Below are positions 26,418 to 38,581 of a stretch of 42,577 bases of DNA, one piece after another. The notes below the pieces were generated by a model. The model saw nothing but the letters and a program-made list of their open reading frames with translations, did not search any database and was not told the DNA's origin. The position numbers were made by a program, and so were the translations under genes. The first letter of the stretch is position 1; every line of letters begins with the position of its first letter. The stretch comes from Candidatus Methanoperedens nitratireducens. Lineage in GTDB: Archaea; Halobacteriota; Methanosarcinia; Methanosarcinales; Methanoperedenaceae. Location: positions 1-42,577 of the forward strand of contig NZ_FZMP01000044.1 in the NCBI RefSeq assembly GCF_900196725.1, given 5' to 3'.

Positions 26418-26481
26418 TAATATCTTATCCATTTGTAAAAAAATAAAAAAGGAGGCTCTGGTTGTTACCGAAACAACCAAC

Positions 26482-27681
26482 CTAAATTCCTATTCCACCA
26501 TTTATGAAGTACCAGAGCAGGATCAATATTATCAGGAGAATTAAGCCAATCCAGATATAAGAATTGCTGCTCTTCTCTTCTTTCTTGATCTCATGTTTTG
26601 GCGTCTCAACTTTTACAACTGGCTTTGGTTTTGGAGGTTCTATCTTCGGTCTCGCCGGTGGTTCAGGTTCAGGTGCCGGCTCTTCGACTTCTTTTTTGGC
26701 ATGGCTTGACTCTCCGGCTATAAACGGGCTTTCCACACCTGTCAGTACCGCCATTACACGGACCTTGCCGGTCAGGGTGTTATCCACTTTCGCGCCCCAG
26801 ATGATCCTCTTTGTATTCGGGACCTTATCCATTATCAATTCGCCTGCGACCGCGACTTCCTCCAGCGTCAGGTCTTCGCCTCCGACGATATGGACAAGAA
26901 CGCCGTAGCTTGCCGAGATATCCCTGACATCAAGCAGTGGTGTGCTGATTGCCTGCGCAACAGCCTTCCCGACCCTGTCCATGCCATCGCCCTCGCCTAT
27001 TCCGATAGACGACACTCCGCCGCGCTCCATTACTGCGCGAAGGTCTGCGTAGTCGAGGTTAACAAGGCTTGGCTGGGTTATGGTATCGGTGAGGTTCTTT
27101 ACGAAAGCTCCGACAAGCGCATTTGCAACATTAAGAGCTTCTTTTAACGGGAGGTTTCCAGCTACTTCCCTTAATTTTGAGTTATCGATAATTACAACAG
27201 AGTCGCAGGATGAAGCAAGCAGGTTTATAGCTTCCCTCGCTTTCTCCCTTCTTGCCATCTCAATCGTGAACGGGATAGTAACGCATCCTATTGTAAGGGC
27301 GCCCATCTCGCGTGTAATCTCTGCAGCTACTGGTATAGCACCGGTCCCGGTTCCTCCGCCCAGTCCGGCTACAAGGAATACAAGGTTCGTCCCTTCAAGC
27401 TCGGCTCTCAGTTCAGTAACATTTTCCCTGGTAGCCTGGGCTCCCATTTCAGGGTAGCCTCCGCACCCGTGCCCTTTGCACAGTTTTTCACCAAGCAGAA
27501 CGAGTTTATCGGCTTTCTGGACATGAAGATGATTAACATCGGTGTTCGCGGCAATAATCCTGCCACCTGTCATTCCTTTTTCAGCAATCCAAGTCGTTAT
27601 ATTACAACCAGCTCCACCCAGCCCGACCACAGCAACAGAGGGTTTAGCGGTTTTCGCAAATTCTTTTAAATCCGTAACCAA
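26482..27681 (-). CDS. ftsZ: FtsZ-family tubulin homologue with C-terminal transmembrane helix
   Basis: Self-assembling GTPase of the division-ring family. The GTP-binding tubulin signature GLGGGTGTGAIPV is intact, as are the N-terminal VGLGGAGCN loop and the T7 loop NLDYADLRAVM needed for catalysis. The GTPase core ends near residue 320. A proline/glutamate/lysine linker (PEPEPPARPKIEPPKPKP...) follows, then a single hydrophobic helix (YIWIGLILLIILILLWYF) and a six-residue tail. This replaces the short FtsA/SepF-binding peptide usual at FtsZ C termini. An in-frame TTG at 27699 lies inside the AAGGAGG; the TTG at 27681, eight bases after that motif, is the likelier start. ffh lies upstream on the same strand. 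Confidence 0.9.
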   Translation of the reverse strand: MVTDLKEFAKTAKPSVAVVGLGGAGCNITTWIAEKGMTGGRIIAANTDVNHLHVQKADKLVLLGEKLCKGHGCGGYPEMGAQATRENVTELRAELEGTNLVFLVAGLGGGTGTGAIPVAAEITREMGALTIGCVTIPFTIEMARREKAREAINLLASSCDSVVIIDNSKLREVAGNLPLKEALNVANALVGAFVKNLTDTITQPSLVNLDYADLRAVMERGGVSSIGIGEGDGMDRVGKAVAQAISTPLLDVRDISASYGVLVHIVGGEDLTLEEVAVAGELIMDKVPNTKRIIWGAKVDNTLTGKVRVMAVLTGVESPFIAGESSHAKKEVEEPAPEPEPPARPKIEPPKPKPVVKVETPKHEIKKEEKSSNSYIWIGLILLIILILLWYFINGGIGI

Positions 27682-27759
27682 TTTTTTAGCCTCCTTCAAA
27701 ATTAGGCCTGTATATTTTAATAGATGTTTTAGTATATAACTTTTTTCAAGTGCGATAAC

Positions 27760-29085
27760 TTACATTCCGAATTTTTTCATCATTTTCTGGACGTTGAATT
27801 TTCCACCTTTAAGACCTTTCATGGTTTTTTGCATCATCTTATGGTATTTCAGGAGTTCTCGTACTTCCTCATACTCTGTTCCGGAACCACGCGCGATCCG
27901 TGTGATTCTTGAACTATTTATGTGTTTCGGGTCTTCCAGTTCCTTATCGGTCATGGAGTCCATGATATACTTGTACCTGTTCAATTTTTCCTGCGTAACA
28001 TTATACATGTCATCAGAGATGTTCGTTCCAAGCCCGAGTTTGCCCATAGGTAACATCTGCATCACCTGTTTGAGAGGTCCCATCCTGTTCACAGCTTCCA
28101 GTTGCTTGTACATGTCCTTCAGTGTGAACCTGCCGCTCAGCATGGCTTCCATATCCAGCTCTTCGCCTTTCAGGGTCTCTTCGGCTTTCTCGATAAGGGA
28201 TTTGATATCTCCCATGCCCAGTAAACGGGAGATGAACCTGTCCGCTTCGAACCTTTCAAAGTCGTCAGGTGTTTCTCCTATTCCGATGAAAGCAATAGCC
28301 GAATCGGTTTCGGAAACGGCGGATAACGCACCTCCGCCTTTGGCAGTACCGTCAAGTTTCGTTATGACCACGCCTGTTATCCCGATGGAGGCATTGAAAG
28401 CCTTTGCCTGTTCGCTTGCGAGCTGTCCCATAGCAGCATCAAGGACAAGCAGTTTATGATCGGGATGAGCTACCTGATGAATATCTTCCATCTCTTTTAT
28501 CAGGTCTTTCTCAAGGGCGTGCCTTCCGGCGGTATCGACTATCTTAACGTCGTATTTCTCTATCGCGGCAAGTCCCCGCTGCGTGATAGCCACGGCATCC
28601 TTCACATCCTTCTCGCCATAAAAAAAGACTCCCAGCCTGTCGCACAGGGTTTTTAACTGGTCATAGGCTCCAGGCCTGAACGTATCCGCGCATACTACTG
28701 CTGCTTTTAATCCTTTCCTCTGGAAATAACGCGCCAGTTTTGCTGTTGTTGTAGTTTTGCCGCTTCCCTGCAGACCCACCATCATTATTGTCTGCGGGGC
28801 CAGCCTGACGTTTGCGCTCTTTCCAAGTATGTTTATCAGTTCCTGGTAAACAATGCGTATCACATGTTCCCTCGGGCTCATCCCGCCGGGCGGGGGCTCT
28901 TTGAGGGAGCGCTGCTTTATTTTCTGGGATAGCGCCATTACAAGTTTTACGTTCACATCAGCCTGCAACAGGGCTCTCTGGATATCCCTGACTACCTCAT
29001 CCACTATCTTCTCATCTATCCTGCTTGCTCCAACGAGTTTCTTGAGGGCGTCCTGGAGAGAGCCACCCAGTTTGTCCAGTACCAT
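27760..29085 (-). CDS. ffh: signal recognition particle 54 kDa protein
   Basis: GTPase that binds signal sequences and 7S RNA and targets ribosomes to the SecYEG translocon. The N domain covers roughly residues 1-90. The G domain has [18 protein letters not shown] (P loop), [27 protein letters not shown] and the [12 protein letters not shown] closing loop. The methionine-rich M domain lies from about 300 to 441 (MGDIKSL...[10 protein letters not shown]...MMKKFGM). The 441 residues are typical of archaeal SRP54. It lies directly upstream of ftsZ with a 78-base gap. Confidence 0.96.
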   Translation of the reverse strand: MVLDKLGGSLQDALKKLVGASRIDEKIVDEVVRDIQRALLQADVNVKLVMALSQKIKQRSLKEPPPGGMSPREHVIRIVYQELINILGKSANVRLAPQTIMMVGLQGSGKTTTTAKLARYFQRKGLKAAVVCADTFRPGAYDQLKTLCDRLGVFFYGEKDVKDAVAITQRGLAAIEKYDVKIVDTAGRHALEKDLIKEMEDIHQVAHPDHKLLVLDAAMGQLASEQAKAFNASIGITGVVITKLDGTAKGGGALSAVSETDSAIAFIGIGETPDDFERFEADRFISRLLGMGDIKSLIEKAEETLKGEELDMEAMLSGRFTLKDMYKQLEAVNRMGPLKQVMQMLPMGKLGLGTNISDDMYNVTQEKLNRYKYIMDSMTDKELEDPKHINSSRITRIARGSGTEYEEVRELLKYHKMMQKTMKGLKGGKFNVQKMMKKFGM

Positions 29086-29291
29086 AAAGTCTGCCGTCTG
29101 TTTCTAATTAATTATTGTACTGCTTAATGATTCTACTTTTAGTTAAAGCTTATGCTTAAGCTTAATCAAATATCATCTAAAAAAATGATATCCGGATTGC
29201 AGGCGAAGGGGATCGGAGACCCGCCCCCCTATACTCTGCTAATACTTACTTTTCTATTTCTGCCCAAAAGATATTAGAGGTCTTCATATGA

Positions 29292-29924
29292 CTACTCTTC
29301 ACGGGCCTCTTCAGCAGGAGCCGGATAAGGCACCACTCTCTCTCTTTCAATAATGCGCTCCTTTTCAGCACGCTCCCTTTCAATACGTTCCTTTTCACCA
29401 TGCTCAGCTTTAGCCTCTGTAGTTGAAGAGATATGTTCTGCACCCGTACGCTCCAGAATCTCTTTAGCGCGCTTTGTTTCCCCTGAACTATCGGAGTGAA
29501 CGGAGAGCAATATCCCGCCTTTATTTACCAGCCCTTCATACCTTTTTGCTTCATATTCGGGAACGCCCATGCCGATAAGGGCTCCTGCAATCCCGCCGAT
29601 CGTAGCACCCGCGCCTGCACCAGCCAGCGCTGCCATAATCGGACCCGCAGCTATGAACGGACCGGCACCCGGGATTGCCAGTGCGCCAATTCCTGCCAGC
29701 CATCCCAGAACCCCTCCGATGACAATTCCGGCTCCAGCACCTTCGGCAGCGCCCTCCGGAGCCTTTGTATGTTTCTCGGTTGCGAATTCTTTTGTACTTA
29801 CCTTTTCAGACATGAGTACCGAGATATCGTCGCTCTGAAAACCTGCTGCTTTCAGGGCATCAACAGCCGCTTCAACCCCGACCCTTGTGGTATATATTCC
29901 AAATACCACTTTATTTTTTGCCAT
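29292..29924 (-). CDS. general-stress-like protein with YflT/GSP17M-type N terminus and glycine-zipper membrane segment
   Basis: About 210 residues. The N terminus (VVFGIYTTRVGVEAAVDALKAAGFQSDDISVLMSE) resembles the ferredoxin-like domain of the Bacillus stress proteins YflT/GSP17M. It is followed by a long Gly/Ala-rich hydrophobic region (EGAGAGIVIGGVLGWLAGIG...GAGATIGGIAGALIGMG) of the glycine-zipper type, then VPEYEAKRYEGLVNKGGILLSVHS, and finally a Glu/Arg-rich, likely coiled tail. The start is the ATG at 29924: GGGGAGGA lies nine bases before it, whereas the longer frame begins within that motif. Role in membrane stress is inference. Confidence 0.75.
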   Translation of the reverse strand: MAKNKVVFGIYTTRVGVEAAVDALKAAGFQSDDISVLMSEKVSTKEFATEKHTKAPEGAAEGAGAGIVIGGVLGWLAGIGALAIPGAGPFIAAGPIMAALAGAGAGATIGGIAGALIGMGVPEYEAKRYEGLVNKGGILLSVHSDSSGETKRAKEILERTGAEHISSTTEAKAEHGEKERIERERAEKERIIERERVVPYPAPAEEAREE

Positions 29925-30138
29925 ATTGTTCTTCCTCCCCAAATTTACTATCTGCTCTCAGCTAATATTCATTTTATTGTTTTTTTTCATTTCTTAATAT
30001 GTTTTGGTTTATACTGGATTTAATAAACCATTCTCTTTTCTATACCAAGTTTATCATCTCACACCAGATATTTACCATTACCCGGGTGCTGATTCTATGT
30101 TGTTTTTAATAGCATCTCAGACGCTCAAACATGAGCGA

Positions 30139-30294
30139 CTATACCGGCTGACGTCCTCGAATGATTCTGACCAGTATCAGGACAATAGCTACGATCAACA
30201 GCACATAGATCAAACCCCCGATTGTGTTAGAGCTGACAACTCCTAATAGCCAGAGAATCAAGAGGATTACGACTATAGTTGTTAATAAGTCCAT
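30139..30294 (-). CDS. small two-helix membrane protein, lmo0937 family
   Basis: 51 residues starting MDLLTTIVVILLILWLLGVV, with a short loop SSNTIGGLIY, a second helix VLLIVAIVLILVRIIRG and a basic end RGRQPV. This pattern matches the lmo0937-type small membrane proteins, which are widespread and often stress-induced. GGGAGG lies about eight bases before the ATG. It lies between the stress-like protein and the mechanosensitive-channel-like gene, all on the minus strand. The rest of the 29943-30411 gap holds no other gene. Confidence 0.7.
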   Translation of the reverse strand: MDLLTTIVVILLILWLLGVVSSNTIGGLIYVLLIVAIVLILVRIIRGRQPV

Positions 30295-30411
30295 TATCTA
30301 ACCTCCCATTCTTATGTTTGGTACTAAGGGTTGATAAGCTTTGCTATCAACATATAAAAAATTCAGTCAGTTACCTGCTGCAACAGTAATAGGTAACTGA
30401 TATCTACTCCG

Positions 30412-31176
30412 CTACTCCGCTACTGCCCCAGGTTTCCTGACAGGTTTTGGAGAAGGTTCAGGTGGAGGACGGGCTGCCTCTTCCATCTTCTGTAACTTCC
30501 GTTTAGCTTCTTGTTTTGCCTCTTCTCCTGTTACACTCTCCAGCAACCGTGGCATTCTATCCTTTAAACCGAAACCTAAGGCAACTCCGATACCTACGCC
30601 AGCGCCTATTGCAATTCCCCAGGCAAGAGCATTTGCGAATACGTAAATAATACTGGTATTAATCCTCAACTGGTCAAGTGCAATTATTAGTACTATAAAG
30701 TACAGGAATATCTGAATCGCTGTTGAGAAAATGCCCATATACGGCATCCCCGATTCAGTCCCCGTCCTTCTGATAAAATCACCGACGAAATCGGCAAGTA
30801 TGAACCCGACTATCAGTACAATCAGAGCTGCTATGAGGTTGGGAATATACAATACCACGCTCTGTGTGAAAGAGGTCAGCATAGTTATCCCGAGAACATT
30901 GACAGCAGCCATGATGCCTATAATATATATGAACCATCTTATTATTAAATCAAATACGTGAGGTATTGATGTTCCCGATGATTCAATGTACTTCCCAATA
31001 ACTGTTTTTCTCAATGCGTCATCAACACCGGCTTTATCCAGTCCGGAGCTTACCAGCTTACCAACAGCTCTTCCTACAATCCATGCAATAATTAGTATGA
31101 TTATTGCAGCAACTAAATTTGGCAGAAATGCTATTATGCTGCCAACAGTAGCATCTAAAGATTCAACAACTCCCAT
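30412..31176 (-). CDS. MscS-like / conserved TM-helix family membrane protein
   Basis: About 254 residues with five or more hydrophobic segments, built from two similar halves each starting with a helix of the 'conserved TM helix' type (FLPNLVAAIIILIIAWIVGRAVGKLV and YIPNLIAALIVLIVGFILADFVGDFI). A glycine-rich pore-like helix (ALAWGIAIGAGVGIGVALGFGLKDRM) resembles MscS/CmpX TM3, and the basic/proline C-terminal tail is cytosolic. Probably a mechanosensitive or small-conductance channel. Of two in-frame ATGs the second (31176) is preferred because GGGGTG lies about eight bases before it. Confidence 0.8.
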   Translation of the reverse strand: MGVVESLDATVGSIIAFLPNLVAAIIILIIAWIVGRAVGKLVSSGLDKAGVDDALRKTVIGKYIESSGTSIPHVFDLIIRWFIYIIGIMAAVNVLGITMLTSFTQSVVLYIPNLIAALIVLIVGFILADFVGDFIRRTGTESGMPYMGIFSTAIQIFLYFIVLIIALDQLRINTSIIYVFANALAWGIAIGAGVGIGVALGFGLKDRMPRLLESVTGEEAKQEAKRKLQKMEEAARPPPEPSPKPVRKPGAVAE

Positions 31177-31191
31177 ATAATTACACCCCAT

Positions 31192-34059
<2,868 letters not shown>

Positions 34060-34085
34060 GGCGCCTGGTGGTAGAGTAAAAAATT

Positions 34086-34315
34086 ATGCAGCCAATAACC
34101 GAAGAAATAATCCCGGAAATTAAAACCGCATTGTTAAAGGAGTCCATCCTGAGAAGATTATACTTTTTGGCTCGTATGCTTATGGAAACCCGACGAAAGA
34201 CAGCGATCTGGATTTATTAGTAATTCTTCCTACAGAAGAGCCGATGCATAAAAGAATTATGAGAATAAGAAAATTAATTCGAGACATACGTGTTCCAAAA
34301 GATATTCTTGTATGA
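34086..34315 (+). pseudogene. decayed MNT-type nucleotidyltransferase
   Basis: Begins MQPITEEIIPEIKTA in one frame. After a shift near 34128-34132 it continues in another as IVKGVHPEKIILFGSYAYGN...DSDLDLLVILPTEEPMHKR to a stop at 34313-34315. The GS(x)10DxD motif of minimal nucleotidyltransferases is intact, but the C-terminal third of the fold is missing or scrambled after DILV. It looks like a duplicate of, or an older relative of, the intact gene at 34477. A single missing A could explain the first shift, but not the truncated end. Confidence 0.65.
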
Positions 34316-34363
34316 AAAAAGGAAAGGTCATTTATGGATAATATGATCAAATTAAATAAAAAA

Positions 34364-34392
34364 CCGCAGATAAACGCAGATGAACGCAGATT
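34364..34392. repeat. CGCAGAT x3 ten-base-period repeat
   Basis: Three copies of (A/C)CGCAGATRA in a ten-base period between the two nucleotidyltransferase genes. From memory, CGCAGATAAACGCAGAT-type intergenic repeats are widespread across unrelated prokaryotes; function unknown. The following 34393-34476 holds a GC-rich stretch with no gene. Confidence 0.6.
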
Positions 34393-34476
34393 AGTTTATC
34401 GGGTATCCAGTTTACGCTGCCTGCAGGGCATACGTGCGCGCGCCTCTCCGAGGCACGTCTGGGGAGTTGATTCACA

Positions 34477-34839
34477 ATGCCTTTAAACATCGCACAAATT
34501 TCAAAAGATAAGAAAATTCAGGAAGCATTCACCGACATTATCCAAAGTATAATCCGCAACTATGCACCTCAGAAAATCGTGCTTTTTGGTTCTTATGCAA
34601 GAGGAGAAGCGCATGAAGGCAGCGACATTGATCTCATGCTGATTAAAGAAACATCAAAAAGGTTCATTGATAGAATCGCAGATGTAATAAAACTGAACAA
34701 TACATCGCTTCCACTGGAGCCATTGGTGTATTCACCTTCAGAGCTTGAAACTATGAAAAAAGAAAAAAGAGATTTCATAATGACTATTGAAGAAGAAGGA
34801 ATTGAAATTTATGATGCGAGACGCGGAAAGATGGCTTAA
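34477..34839 (+). CDS. MNT-domain nucleotidyltransferase (MntA-like)
   Basis: 120-residue minimal nucleotidyltransferase. The motif GSYARGEAHEGSDIDLML (GSx10DxD) supplies the metal-binding acids, preceded by YAPQKIVLFGSYARG. Proteins of this type usually pair with a HEPN-domain toxin and neutralise it by adding AMP, but no HEPN gene is adjacent here: the next gene is gyrA. It could be an orphan antitoxin, or its partner may be encoded elsewhere. The start has only a weak GGGGAG about nine bases upstream. Confidence 0.85.
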   Translation: MPLNIAQISKDKKIQEAFTDIIQSIIRNYAPQKIVLFGSYARGEAHEGSDIDLMLIKETSKRFIDRIADVIKLNNTSLPLEPLVYSPSELETMKKEKRDFIMTIEEEGIEIYDARRGKMA

Positions 34840-34868
34840 TGAAAACTTAATTTATTTGAGCTGATACC

Positions 34869-37393
34869 ATGCCAGAACAACAACCCAAGGACCCACAGCA
34901 GACGCTTGTACAGAAAAAAATCCCGATACCAGTAAATATCGAGGATGAAATGAGACGCTCGTATATAGATTACGCGATGAGCGTCATCGTGGGGCGCGCC
35001 TGCCCGATGTGAGGGACGGCTTAAAACCAGTCCACCGCCGCATCCTCTATGCGATGAACGAGCAGGGAATGACATCTGACAAGCCTTACAAGAAATCAGC
35101 AAGGATCGTGGGAGATGTCCTCGGTAAGTATCATCCGCACGGCGATATGGCTGTCTATGATAGCATTGTCAGGATGGTGCAGCATTTCTCGCTCCGCTAT
35201 CCTCTTATAGACGGGCAGGGGAACTTCGGCTCGATCGATGGCGATAGCGCAGCCGCGATGCGATACACGGAGGTCAGGCTTGCAAAGATAGCTGAAGAAG
35301 TCCTTGTGGATATTGATAAAGAGACAGTAGATTTCGTGCCTAACTACGATGAGTCGTTAAAGGAGCCAACGGTCCTGCCGTGCAAGCTTCCGAACCTTCT
35401 CATAAACGGTTCAACAGGCATAGCAGTTGGCATGGCGACCAACATGCCGCCGCACAACCTGGGAGAGGTGATCGATGGCATAACCATGGTTATTGACAAG
35501 CCTGATACCGGACTGGATGAGCTTATGGCAGTTATAAAAGGTCCTGATTTCCCCACAGCAGGCATAATCTACGGACGGCAGGGAATTAGAGATGCGTTTT
35601 TAAACGGCAGGGGCTCTATCAAGATGCGTGCCCGTGCCACGATTGAAGAGATAAAGAGCAAAGAGCAGATTATCATTACAGAGCTCCCCTATCAGGTGAA
35701 CAAGGCAAAATTGGTAGAGGCGATCGCCGGTCTTGTCAGGGATAAGAAGATAGCAGGCATCACCGACCTGAGGGATGAGTCGGATAAAGATGGTATACGC
35801 ATCGTCATTGAGGTTTCAAGACAGGCGCAGGCAAATATTATCCTGAACCAGTTGTATTCCAGCACCCAGCTTGAAGATACCTTCGGTGTGATCAATCTTG
35901 CGCTCGTTGACGGGCAGCCCAGACTTCTCCCGCTAAAAGACCTGATTGTCCATTATATTAACCACCGGAAGCTCATAATCACAAGACGAAGCCAGTTCGA
36001 GCTTAAGAAAGCACAGCAGCGTGCCCATATTCTCGAAGGTCTTCGCATCGCGCTCTCACACATTGATGAAGTCATAAAATTGATAAAGGCTTCAAAAACG
36101 CCAGATGAAGCGCGCGCCGGACTTGTATCCCAGTTCAGCCTGAGCGAAGAGCAGGCGAAGGCTATACTCGATATGAGACTTCAGCGCCTGACAGGACTTG
36201 AGCGCGAGAAGATAGACGCAGAGTATAATGAACTCTTAAAGACCATAGCATGGCTCAAGGAACTTCTCGCCAGCGAGAGCAAGATACTTGCGATTATAAA
36301 AACGGAGCTTTCGGAGCTTAAGGCGCGCTTTGCGGATAAGAGGCGGACCGAGATAATCGAGAGCACGGGAGACCTTGTGACAGAGGACCTTATACCGAAG
36401 GAAGACGATGTCATCACGATCACGAACAGCGGTTACATCAAGCGCATCGCCGTTGATGCATATAAGCAGCAGCGCCGCGGCGGAAAGGGCGTGATGGGCA
36501 TGGAGACCAAAGAAGAGGATTTCGTGAGCGACCTTTTCATTGGCAATACCCATGATTACATCCTGTTCTTTACGGACAAGGGCAAGGTCTACTGGCTGAA
36601 GGTGTACGGGATACCCACCGCGGGCAGACAGGCGCGCGGGACAGCGATTGTCAACCTGCTCCAGCTTGAGCAGGGTGAAAAGATAAGCGCTTACATCCCT
36701 ATCAATAAGTTTGACGAGACGCACTATCTCATTATGGTAACAAAGAAAGGCACAGCCAAAAAGACTGCGCTTTCTGAATTCTCAAATCCCAGGAAAAGCG
36801 GGATAATCGCCATCTCGCTTGATGATGGTGACAAGCTTGTATCTGTGAAGCTTACAGACGGCACAAAGGATGTCGTGATAGGCACAAAACATGGAAAGGC
36901 GATCCGCTTTAACGAGAACGACGTCCGCGACATGGGGCGCGGCGCATACGGCGTCAGGGGCGTGAAACTCGTCGGCGAGGATGAAGTTGTCAGTACGGCA
37001 GTGGTAGAGGAAGGATCTACTCTTCTCACTGTTACGGAGAACGGCTACGGGAAGCGCACAGGATTTGAAGAGTACCGAACCATGAACCGCGGCGGGCAGG
37101 GCGTAATTACTATAGATGTAAGCATAAGGAACGGGAACGTGGTGGATATAAGGACGGTCCACGAGGATGATGAAATCATGGTTACGACCTCGAAAGGCAT
37201 CATTATCCGTGTGCCTGTGAAGGGCATTCGCGTCCAGGGCAGGAACACGCAGGGCGTTAAGATAATGAATGTTGAGAATGGGGACCGCGTGGTCGGCGTG
37301 GCGACGATGGCGAAGGAAGAAAATGGGAATGGGGAGAACGGGAATGGAGAGCAGGTGAAGCTGGAGGAAGTGGAAGAAAAGAAGGGCGAATAG
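34869..37393 (+). CDS. gyrA: DNA gyrase subunit A, single-base deletion near the 5' end
   Basis: Cleavage/religation subunit of gyrase. The true start is the ATG at 34869 ([13 protein letters not shown]...), but after SVIVGRA the frame breaks: GCGCGCC-TGCCC at 34993-35003 lacks one C needed to read [17 protein letters not shown]. After that point the frame is intact to 37393, with the catalytic Tyr in AMRYTEVRL, the GyrA-box region QQRRGGKGV and six beta-pinwheel repeats. Total length is 2525 bases, one short of a multiple of three, and the corrected protein has 841 residues. In an essential gene this is most simply a consensus error. The tail is Asn/Gly/Glu-rich. Confidence 0.93.
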
Positions 37394-37398
37394 AAAAC

Positions 37399-37488
37399 AT
37401 GAAAAATGTCGGTACTCTAGAGAATATCCAAGCGGCTATTCTAGAGAATATCCAAGAGGCAGAAGAACTTGAAAAATTAATATTATAG
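37399..37488 (+). repeat. 24-base tandem duplication within a 29-codon frame
   Basis: TCTAGAGAATATCCAAG recurs with a 24-base period (starts 37416 and 37440), giving a micro-frame MKNVGTLENIQAAILENIQE... that ends at 37488. The repeat preserves the reading frame. It may be a micro-protein or gene debris after gyrA. The following 37489-37702 contains no recognised gene; a GC-rich fragment lies near 37500-37560. Confidence 0.4.
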
Positions 37489-37702
37489 AGATGATTTGGG
37501 AAGGCGCGCCTTCTCTGAATCGACGACAGAGCAGTGCCGCTGACTGAAAACCGCGAGTGAATACAGGACCTTAACAACTTTTCAATTTGAGTTTATAAAA
37601 GTTCGCTGCTAATGAAAAATGCGATAGTGAGAATTATAACCTAATAGGAAAAGATATTATCATAGAAGGTAATAATCATATTATATTACGAGGTACAATA
37701 AA

Positions 37703-38008
37703 ATGGAAGCCCTGTCTGTGGATCTTGAAAGAAAAGTTAAGGCATTAGTTAGCGGCGGCTATTATTCAAGTGAAATCGAAGTAATAAAAGATGCTGTAAA
37801 AAGCCTTTTCCGCGAGAATGCGGAATTGAATATTAACGCTGCGATAGAGCTTTACAAAAAAGGACAGGTATCATTGAGCAAAGCGGCAGAGATTGCCGGG
37901 ATGACCACAGTCGAATTTAAAGAAATTTTAGGGAAAAGGGGGATTGTAAGAGAGATAGAAGCAAGACCGACTGCAGAAATGGACAAAAAGCTCAAAAAAT
38001 ACCTGTAA
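37703..38008 (+). CDS. UPF0175-family antitoxin with ribbon-helix-helix-like N terminus
   Basis: 101 residues. The N-terminal 40 (LSVDLERKVKALVSGGYYSSEIEVIKDAVKSLF) look like a ParD/CopG-type DNA-binding region. The C-terminal part (INAAIELYKKGQVSLSKAAEIAGMTTVEFKEILGKRGI) is the UPF0175 helix-turn-helix signature. Such proteins are the antitoxins of PIN-type toxins. The toxin ATG follows its stop by one base, a classic coupled arrangement. It probably autorepresses the operon. The leader near 37660-37700 is AT-rich with an AGGTA before the ATG. Confidence 0.85.
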   Translation: MEALSVDLERKVKALVSGGYYSSEIEVIKDAVKSLFRENAELNINAAIELYKKGQVSLSKAAEIAGMTTVEFKEILGKRGIVREIEARPTAEMDKKLKKYL

Positions 38009-38009
38009 T

Positions 38010-38495
38010 ATGATGTTCGATACTGATATTTTGAGCATGCTTGCTAAGATCGGCAGGGTTGATTTACTAAAGAAATTATTTCCAGAATCAAGCCTTCTGA
38101 TTACTTTTGAGGTCTATAACGAGCTTTTAAGGGCAAAAGAAGCCGGATATGATTATATAGATGACATTATAAATCACGAATTCAAAGTTGTTCATTTAGA
38201 CGCTGATCTTATCGAAGAGTATGAACAGAAAAAAGACAGTTTAAAAAGCCTCCATGCAGGTGAACTGACATCTATTCTGTTTTGCAAAAAGAGAGGTATG
38301 GATTTTGCAACCAACGATACGAGAGCTAAGAGATTTTGCAAAGAGAACGGTGTTGAGTGGTTGGATATTGTTGATATCCTCAGATTATGCTACCTGAAGC
38401 AAGTGCTTGATAGGAAAGAGATTGAAAAAGTAATAAGAGATATTGAAGAAACTGATAGAACTAAAATAGCACGAAAAGAAAGAATATTTGCTTAA
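38010..38495 (+). CDS. PIN-domain toxin ribonuclease of a UPF0175/PIN pair
   Basis: 161 residues. PIN acidic residues are visible: Asp in FDTDILSMLAKIGR, Glu in LHAGELTSILFCKKRG, and Asp in FATNDTRAKRFCKENGVEWLDI. The predicted role is cleavage of RNA when the antitoxin is lost. The gene starts ATGATG directly after the antitoxin stop. The C-terminal 30 residues are basic and helical. The target is unknown. Confidence 0.85.
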   Translation: MMFDTDILSMLAKIGRVDLLKKLFPESSLLITFEVYNELLRAKEAGYDYIDDIINHEFKVVHLDADLIEEYEQKKDSLKSLHAGELTSILFCKKRGMDFATNDTRAKRFCKENGVEWLDIVDILRLCYLKQVLDRKEIEKVIRDIEETDRTKIARKERIFA

Positions 38496-38581
38496 GCGGC
38501 ATAAAAATCCTGCATCTGCTGTATCATCGCAGTTGTAAGAGAAATTACGAGAGTGGGAGACTTGAGCCGGAGACAGGGTTT

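Noticed and set aside
34869-35008. Treating gyrA as starting at the GTG at 35009
   Set aside because: The upstream frame encodes the conserved gyrase start ([21 protein letters not shown]); only a one-base gap separates it from the rest.
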